From: Beta vulgaris subsp. vulgaris | Taxonomy: Eukaryota; Streptophyta; Magnoliopsida; Caryophyllales; Amaranthaceae | Length of the DNA: 64,000 bases | NCBI RefSeq assembly: GCF_026745355.1 | Contig: NC_079205.1 | Span: forward strand, 51,693,916-51,757,915 | Direction of reading: 5' to 3' | Shown: positions 27,201-36,200 of the stretch, one piece after another | How positions within the stretch are numbered: position 1 is the first letter of the stretch | Layout: each line of letters opens with the position of its first letter | Notes under the pieces: generated by a model | Database searches by the model: none | What the model saw: only the letters and a program-made list of their open reading frames with translations | Told to the model about the DNA's origin: nothing | Translations under genes and position numbers: made by a program

Positions 27201-30200
27201 TCATCTGGCCGCGCTCGAAAGGCCCACCTTCAAGCAATGACACATCGGATGTTGGAAGTGGAGCCTGTAAAGGCGGGATGCCCAGTGATGACATTCGGGG
27301 AGCCTGACCGGCACTTACACACCCCCCATGATGACCCACTGGTCATTGAAATGAAAATAGCAAACTCCCGGGTGAAGAGGATCCTCGTTGACAGTGGATC
27401 CTCAGCCGACATCATCACACTTGATTGCCTACTCAAACTAAAGTATACCGAGAAGGACGTGATCCCTACCAACCAACCGTTAATCGGTTTCGGAGGCGGG
27501 TCGGTCTATCCTCTTGGCCATGTGAAACTGCCTGTAAGGCTCGGGGAGAGAGGAAAAGGTAGGAGTCTACCAGTAGACTTCCTAGTTATTGACACCCCGC
27601 TGCCTTACAATGTCATTATGGGTAGGCCCACCATGAACAAACTAAAAGCCGCCATCTCGGTATATCAGTTGCTGCTCCAATATGAAACCGACGATGGGCA
27701 AGTCGGGAAGATTTATGGTGATCAACAAACGGCCCGGGAGTGTTATATCAACAGCTTTCGAGCCAAAGCACCAGAGGAGAAGAAGGAAAAGAAGAGGAAG
27801 AGAGAGGAACCGACAGAAGTCCCCACGGGACTCGGGGTTTATATATCTGAAAACCCCAAGTACTACGAACGCCCCCGACCTGTGGAGGAGGTCGAAGAGG
27901 TCGTGATAGATCCAGAAGTCGGGCACACATTGAGGATTGGCTCAAACCTTAATCCCGAGATCAGGGATCAACTGGTTCAGACCTTGAAAGAATTCAAGGA
28001 TGTATTCTGAAAGAATTCAAGGATGTATTCGCTTATTCAGCTGCAGACATGCAAGGGTTGAACCCCGACTTTGCTTCCCATGAGCTAAACATCAAGGAAG
28101 GGTTCCGCCCTATCAAGCAAAAGCTTAGGCATCAGGGTCCCGAGAGGAATGCCGCAGCTGCAGAAGAAGTGAAGAAGCTACTGGAAGCGGGAATCATCGA
28201 AGAATGCCAATACACTGAAAGGTTAGCTAATGTGACCTTGGTGAAGAAGGCCAGCGGTGCTTGGCGTATGTGCGTCGACTTCACGGACCTTAACAAAGCA
28301 TGCCCCAAAGACAACCATCCCCTCCCGAAAATTGACAGGTTAGTCGACTCCACAGCGGGTCACGAGTTGCTTAGCTTCATGGACGCCAACGCGGAATACC
28401 ATCAGATCCCCATGGCTGAAAAGGACCGAGTCCATACTGCCTTTGTCACGGCCCAAGGCGTGTACTGCTACAAGATGATGCCCTTTGGGCTAAAAAACGC
28501 AGGGGCCACGTACCAAAGAACCATAAACAAGGTCTTTGCAGAGCAACTCGGGAGGAATATAGAAGTATACGTGGACGATATGATTGTTCAGAGCAAGAAG
28601 AAGAAGGATCACGTAGATGATCTGAGGGAGACATTGGCGACACTCAGGCGCCATGGTATGAAACTAAACCCCAAGAAATGTGTATTCGGGGTAACTGGCG
28701 GTAAGTGTTTGGGATTCCTGGTAGATGAGAAGGGGATAGAAGTCAACCCCGACAAGATTAATGCAGTGTTGAACATGTCCTCACCCCGAAACGTTCGGGA
28801 AGTACAGAGGCTGACGGGGTGCCTTGCTGCCTTAGGACGCTTTCTGTCCTGGTCAGCAGACAAGAGCTTGCTATTCTTCAGGGCCCTAAAAAGAAAAGAG
28901 AAAAAGAAAAGAGTTCGACTGGGACAAGGAGGCTGAAGAAGCGTTTCAACAATTAAAACAACACTTAGCAACGCTGCCAAAACTCATATCTCCCTTGCCG
29001 GGAGAGACTCTTTGCATATACCTCTCGGTATCAGAACACGCACTCAGCGCGGTGTTGGTTGCAGAAAGGGAAGCATCTCAACACCCCGTCTATTTCATCA
29101 GCCATGCATACCGAGGGGCAGAGTCGAGGTACAGCGAGGCTGAGAAAATGGTGTTCGCCTTGGTGATGGCGAGCAGAAAGTTGAAGCTGTATTTTCAAGC
29201 GCATCAGATCATCGTCCTAACCGGACAACCTATCAGGAAGCTAATTGAGAACCGGAATCATTCAACAAGAATGACCGAGTGGGCGGACCAGCTGGCCGAC
29301 TACGGGTTGGAGTATGAGCCTCGCCGAGCAATCAAGGCACAGGCCGTAGCAGATTTCATCAGCGAGTGCTGCTCCCGCCCTGAAGACATTGAGATAAGGG
29401 AGTCGTGGGAACTTCAAGTAGACGGTAGTGCGACCAAGTCGGGAAGCGGGGCTGGATTGGTAATCATACCCTCTGTCGGGGACAAGATGGAGTACGCTGT
29501 GAAATTTGACTTCCTCGCCTCAAACAACGAGGCCGAGTATGAAGCGTGATCCTGGGCCTACAGATTTGTATCACAGCGGGAGCTCAGAACTTATTGGCAA
29601 AATCCGACTCCCAACTTATAGTGGGGCAAGTCTCGGGAGAGTATGAAGCTAAGGAGGATAATATGAGAATGTACCTCAACAAGGCCCGACAGCTAATTCA
29701 GAAGTTGACTTCATTTAAAATCCAACATTTCCCCCGGTCCGAGAACCAACAGGCTGATGCCCTTGCCCGTATGGCTAGCTCAGCAGAAGGGCTATCCCCT
29801 CGCAGTATAATTTGGGAAGTCCTGGAGCAACCAAGCATCAACTCTTTGGAAGTGCATACTTTGAACCGCACCAACACCTGGATGGCAGAAATCATAGGGT
29901 ATCTCCGGGACGGAGTCTTGCCTGTGGATGAGAAGGAGGCTGAGGCCCTTAAAAAGAAGGCGGGGTGGTTTCTCTGGCATGAGGGCCACTTGTATAAAAA
30001 ATCATACACCCATCCGCTGCTGAAGTGCGTAACTCCATTTGAGGGAGATTACATTTTGAGAGAAATCCACGAAGGGGCTTGCAGCAGTCATCAGGGAGCC
30101 AGGACTATAGCCAGGAAAGCCCTAAGGGCGGGGTATTATTGGCCCACCCTAAAGCAGGATGCGGAGGTTTTGGTGAAAAGGTGCCCAAATTGCCAGCTCC

Positions 30201-33200
30201 ATGGAGATATACCTCGGGCTCCAACCAATCAGCTCAGTACTATCCAAGCTGTTCTTCCATTTGACAAGTGGCGAATGGACCTCATAGGCCCCTTTCCAGC
30301 AGCCTCGGGGCAAAGGAGGTTTCTCTTGGTAGCCATCGACTATTTCTCAAAATGGGTCGAGGCGGAACCACTGGCCTCCACTACGGATAAGCAAGTGCAG
30401 AACTTCATATGGAGAAACATCATCACCCGTTTCGGGTTCCCAAGACTCTCATCTCAGATAATGGAAGGCAATTTAACAGTGAACCAACTCGGGAGTACTG
30501 CTCCAGATTCGGCATTAGAACAAGGTTCTCAGCAGTATCCCGACCCCAGACAAATGGTCAAGCAGAGGCTGCAAACAAAGTTGTGCTGAATGGGATAAAA
30601 AAGTCTCTAGAAGGAGCTAAGGGAAGCTGGATTGACGACCTCCCGGGAGTATTATGGTCAGCAAGGACAACAGTGAAAGAGGCAAGTGGCCATTCACCCT
30701 TCAACCTGGTTTATGGAAGCGACGCTGTCCTTCCCGTGGAAGTCGGGATACCGTCCCCGAGAATGACATTCTATGACTACGAGTTGAACGAGGAAGAAAA
30801 AACGGTCAATCTCGACCTACTTCCCGAGACGAGAGGCAACGCTGTGTTGAGATCCATCACAATAAACTGCGAGTGGCAAGACAATTCAATCAAAGGGTCA
30901 AGGCTCGCCCTATCTCAGTCGGGGATTGGGTGGTAAGGAAGGTGGAAGCCACTGACCTCACTCATCTCAAAGGCAAGCTCGGGCCGAAGTGGGATGGACC
31001 TTACAAGGTTGTTGCCGAGGTCAAACCCGGGACATACCGACTTGAGTCATCAGAAGGCACCCCACTCGCCCTACCTTGGAATGCAGACAATTTGAAGAAG
31101 TATTACATCTAAGTTACCTTGTAACCCGGCCACACTTGAGCCTCTTATGTAATCAAAATGCAAGCCAACTCGGGGTATTCGCCAATTCTCTTTTGAGTTA
31201 ACATGACTAAAGCCGCATTGGCCACAGTTGAGCCGTCGGTTTTATCATTCGTTACAACTCGGGGCCATTAGCAATACCTTTTTAGAGCTCGGTATTATTG
31301 CAGTAGTAATGAAAGTTGGCACATTATCTCATATTTGCAACGAATGATAACATTAATAACACATAAATTTTGGCAACAGACAAAGGATATGGTAAACAAA
31401 ATACTTCATTTCATCAAAAGAAAAATACAACTTAAGGGTCCCGAGAACAGACTCTCAGGAACCATAAAAAACCTAACCCGAGAACAAACACTCGGGACTT
31501 AGTACACCTAAGTTCAAAACAAAAAGAGCTAAGCAGCGGCAGCCTTGATAGGGGAGCTATCGGTACTTCCAGTACCATCCTCCTCATGAGAACTCTCAGA
31601 CAAGAGGTCCTCGGGTTCAGCATCGGCCTCAGGCTCAGGCTCAGCATCGGCCTCGGGATTCTCAGGCTTGACTGTCGGGGCCTCAGAAACCTTAGAAGCA
31701 GAGGAAAGGGGCGCCTTAGAAGCAGAGGAGGAAGGAGGATCCTTCGTAGCAGCCGCCTCAGCCTTCAATCGCTGCTCCTCAGCCTTCAATCGCTGCTCCT
31801 CAGCCTTCAATCGCTGCTCCTCAGCCTTCAATCGCTGCTCCTCAGCAATACGGGCATTAAAAGCCGCCTCGACTCCACTCCAGTCCAAGGTAAAGTCGGG
31901 ACCCATCAGTATGCCCTTCAAGCGTTCCTTAGTCTCCCGAACCGCCATTGCATAAGAACGGGTGGCCATCTGACCAATGAAGTCATGCCCCTCGGGAGAC
32001 CTCTTCCAGCTCTCGAGGAACTTGCCATGCTCGACCCGAAGAGCTTGCGCTTGGGAGGAAGCTTCCTTCAGCTTACGGTCGAGGTGTCGAATCTTTTTCT
32101 TCGACTTCGACAGCTTTCCCTTCGCCTCATCAAGTTTTTTCTGCGCAGTATTGCTCGCAATGGTGACGGCCTTGAGATCCGCCACTACCTTCTTCTTGCT
32201 CTCCACCAGCGCTTTGTACTCATTTACCGCCTTCGACGCCTCCTCGAACGTCTCCTTTTAGGAGTTGAGCTCGGTATTGAGGCGAACAATCTCAGCTTCC
32301 TGGTCCGAGATCGTCTTGTTAAGGCCCTCAACTTGACCTTTGAGGTCAGTAACACCGTGCTCAAACTGAGAGCGTCGATTAATCACCGACGTCATACGAA
32401 TGGAGGTCTGCAAGTCAAAACATGTTAGATAGACAAAGTCGGTAAAGAATAAGCAATACGAGAACAAAAAAAAACATACCTCAAGCCATGATTCGTATAA
32501 GGCATTGATCTCTCCTAGGCCCAAATCCAGCATGGCCTTGTCATCAGCATCGGTGTATATGTCCTGAACAGCTGCCCTCACCCGGGCCATTTTCTGGGCA
32601 GAGCTCAGGGCGGTAATGGGAACGTCGATCCCGAATTTCTCAACTCGGGAGCGCTTCTGGAGAGGCTCTTCAAAATCAACCAGAGCTTGCTCGGGAAAGC
32701 TCCCGACCTTTCGCTTACTTCCTGAGGAGACCCCTGAAGAGGCCTTCTTAGAAACCTTGGAAGCCGCCCTCTCAGAGGCCGCCTTCTCAGAGGCCGCCTT
32801 CTCAGCAGCCTGAGCCTTCTCCACATCCCCTTCAGCTTTCGGGAGCGAACATGGGGCTTCTTAGCCTTCCTGGCCTCGATTTCCTAAGGAAGGTATATAA
32901 GTTAGCAAAGTCAAAGGAACACTGATCATAATCAACTAACGAGGTTTACCTTGGGAGGTGGTGGCACCGACATGACCTCCGCATCGAGTTCCGCCATAAG
33001 CCTCGCAGCCAAGTCAGCCCCATCAGTGAAGTGTTCGGCAATTGCAGGGTCTAAACGAGCTCGGGCAACACCTGAAACAAACAAATGTCAAATCTTTAGC
33101 GTTAAAAGGCAGTTCAAAAAGACTTGAAGAAAATTACCCTTGTCACAGCTACAACTCAAACCTACGGCCGCCAGGAACATCTCGTCCCGGATGGTATGTC

Positions 33201-36200
33201 TGGTAGGCAACCAGTTGGACGGCACATAAGCTAGATCCCCCGACTCCGTCCTCGGGGTGGTGGTAAGATAAATTGCCACAATTGCCTCTTTCCGAGACAT
33301 CTCGGGGACCGTCTGGTTCAATCGAAATCTAGGTCCTTCCTCGGGAGGTAAGATAGGGATACCCCACTCAGCGTTGGTGTAAACATGATAAAACATGCGG
33401 CGGAATCTTTTTGATTCGAAGGAGGATCACGGACCACCTTGTACCCCGGGCGACATTGAAAGCGGAACCATCCCGGGCCATGACGATCAGCTGGGCCAAG
33501 CATAAGAGTGAAAGTGTTGCGCCACAAGCGCAAACTCGGGGCCACCCCGAGAAGTTCACAAACGGCGATAAACCCGTTAATGGTCAGCCAGCTATTCGGG
33601 AGAAGGTTAGTGAGGGTAAGCTAATAACCGTTGAGTAACTCTTTAATAAAAGGATGTAAGGGGAACCTAAGTCCCATCTGCATACTTTGATGATACACAG
33701 AGACACACCCGACAGGGGGAGTTAAGACCGACTCCGCCCCCTTAGCTCGAACAATAAAATAAGAATTTGGTGCTTATGTACTTAGAGTTTCTCTCCATAG
33801 ACTTCATAAAGGTGGCCTCGGGGAAAAAGGTGTGGGGACCGCCCTCGGGGTCAAGGAGGGAAATCTCTTGGCCAGAGGTGGTAGGAGCTTCTTTCGCCTC
33901 CTCGGATACCGTCACCACCTGATCAGAAATTAGTTTATCCAAATAACTGGAACTACAAGGCTTATGGGCTAAAGATACTTCGAAGGGTCCAGGAATCACT
34001 CCCTCATCTTCCTCACTAAAGGAGTCGGGATTATCTACCAAAGGAAGTGCATCGGGAACCTTAGAAGGATCTTCACAAGGTATCCGAGTACTAACTAAGA
34101 AACCATCCACCCCTCGGATCTCTTCCGACAATCTAGCCGGGGAGGAAACGGAAGCAAGGGGATCCGCCTCGGGATCCATCCTAGAAACCTAGGAAAATAA
34201 AAGAAAGGGTCACTAAGAAGCGTACCTTCTCGGGTAATCAGAGTCGGGAACGGAGTCTGGGGCGCGAACTCGGGATCAGATGGAGTTGGGAGAAATTCTA
34301 GAGAGAAATCCTAGAGAGATTCTAGAGAAATTCTAGAGAGAGAATCTTGAGAGAATGAAAATGATTGAAAATGATTTGGGGTACGGACAAATTCTCTCTC
34401 CATCCCTATATATAACCACAATCTCCCCTCCGCGTCACGACAACCTCTGGACCCTCAATGGGACCTCAAAAGATTGGGCCAAAATTGAAGAAGCCCAACT
34501 CAAATTCAAGTCCTAAAAGTCCAAATGGCCAAAAGTCAGAAAGTCAACGGTCAAACATCTCAGGGTCAAACCCTACTCTCAAAAACCTTGACTCCCTCTA
34601 ATCACCCACGAGTTGGGTACCCCTACTTGGTCAATCCAAGGGGCTCCCATACTTAGCCAAATAATGAGCCAAGTTCAATCATAACAACTCGGGATTGTAC
34701 ATGGAGGCTCATTGGCCCCCGAGTTGGGTACCCCTACTTGGTCAATCCAAGGGGCTCCCATACTTAGCCAAACAATGAGCTAAGTTCAATCATAACCAAC
34801 TCGGGATTGTACATGGAGGCTCATTGACCCCCGAGTTGGGTACTCCTACTTGGTCAATCCAAGGGGCTCCCATACTTTGCCAAATAATGAGCTAAGTTCA
34901 ATCATAACCAACTCGGGATTGTACATGGAGGCTCATTGGCCCCCGAGTTGGGTACCCCTACTTGGTCAATCCAAGGGGCTCGCATACTTAGCCAAATAAT
35001 GAGCTAAGTTCCATCATAACCAACTCGGGATTGCATATGAGGGCATATTGGCCCCCGAGTTGGGTACCCCCACTTGGTCAATCCAAGGGGCTTTCATACT
35101 TAGCCAAATAATGGCTTAAGCACATTCAATGCCATGTCGGGATTGCCTAGGAAGGCTCACTGGCCCCCGAGTTGGGTGTTCCTATTAGATTAAAGGGACT
35201 CATGAAGATCGATATTCAGACCAACTCGGGACATAGGTAACCTCGGCCCACAACCGAACTGGGGGTCCTCTAAGTCAAAGCTTTTCTACCCCCGAGTCCC
35301 TGTGGCATTCGGGCCCAATCACGGGATCGCACCGGGATTCCCTTCATCCCTCGGTTTCGGGGTCGGGACTCAAACTGGGAAGCTAGAAGCTCCCCCTCCT
35401 CGGGTCGGGACTCATTCCCCAAGAGTGGAGATGCCCCCCTTCTAGTCGGGACTCTCCTCAAACTCAGATTATCGGCCCAAGTCGGGACTTCTCTTCCCCC
35501 CATGACGGGATTCACTCCAGGGTCAAAATTAAACCCCCTCGAGTCGGGATTCTCTCACCAGGGCTAGTTCCCCTTTCCCTCAAGTCGGGATTCGCCTCTC
35601 CCAAGTCGGGGCTCTTCCTCCCCATGATCAGATTTCATCTCCCTCAAAGTCGGGGTCATCACGCGTTCAAGCGTGACATTCTCGGGACGGGATCCATCTC
35701 ATGTTCTCGGGACGAGTTCAAGCATAACCTAACTCGGCACAGTTCGCCTAAATAAATCAAGGGCAACCACACAGTGCATCATGACCTCCAAAATCATGCC
35801 AGCATCCCATGTTCCAAGGCAGTAGATCATCATGACAGACTTTCCGTCAACCAACTGTGCCTTGGATTCGGAACCCAGCCCCAATTGCTTGACGTGGGGC
35901 TAATTGTTTGGGCCCTTGGCCTGGCCCAGCTAATATCAAAGAAATACTCCCTCCAAGGCTTAGGACCCCTAGGTCAAGGGAATTCACCAGCTTTTAAGTA
36001 ACAAAGCAACTTTACCCCAAAAAGGTGGAGGCTTCCCTAGGCATTGGGATGCTTCCCAAAAGGGTTTCTTGTCTGGGAAATCCCCAACACTATAAAAGCC
36101 AACAGTCTCATCAATGAACAGGTAATCAATTCTCACCTAACAAAACCAGAGCATCTCTCTCTAGACTGGATTACTTTCTCTCTCTACCTCAATCCCAACT

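Noticed and set aside
31586..32428. 280-codon open frame on the + strand
   Set aside because: It is the complement of the coiled-coil antisense ORF and its repeats; composition is Leu/Arg/Ser-rich with no family resemblance.
34607..35168. Regular repeats as a CRISPR array
   Set aside because: Units are 112 bp, contiguous and without unique spacers, and lie within an LTR retrotransposon of a plant.
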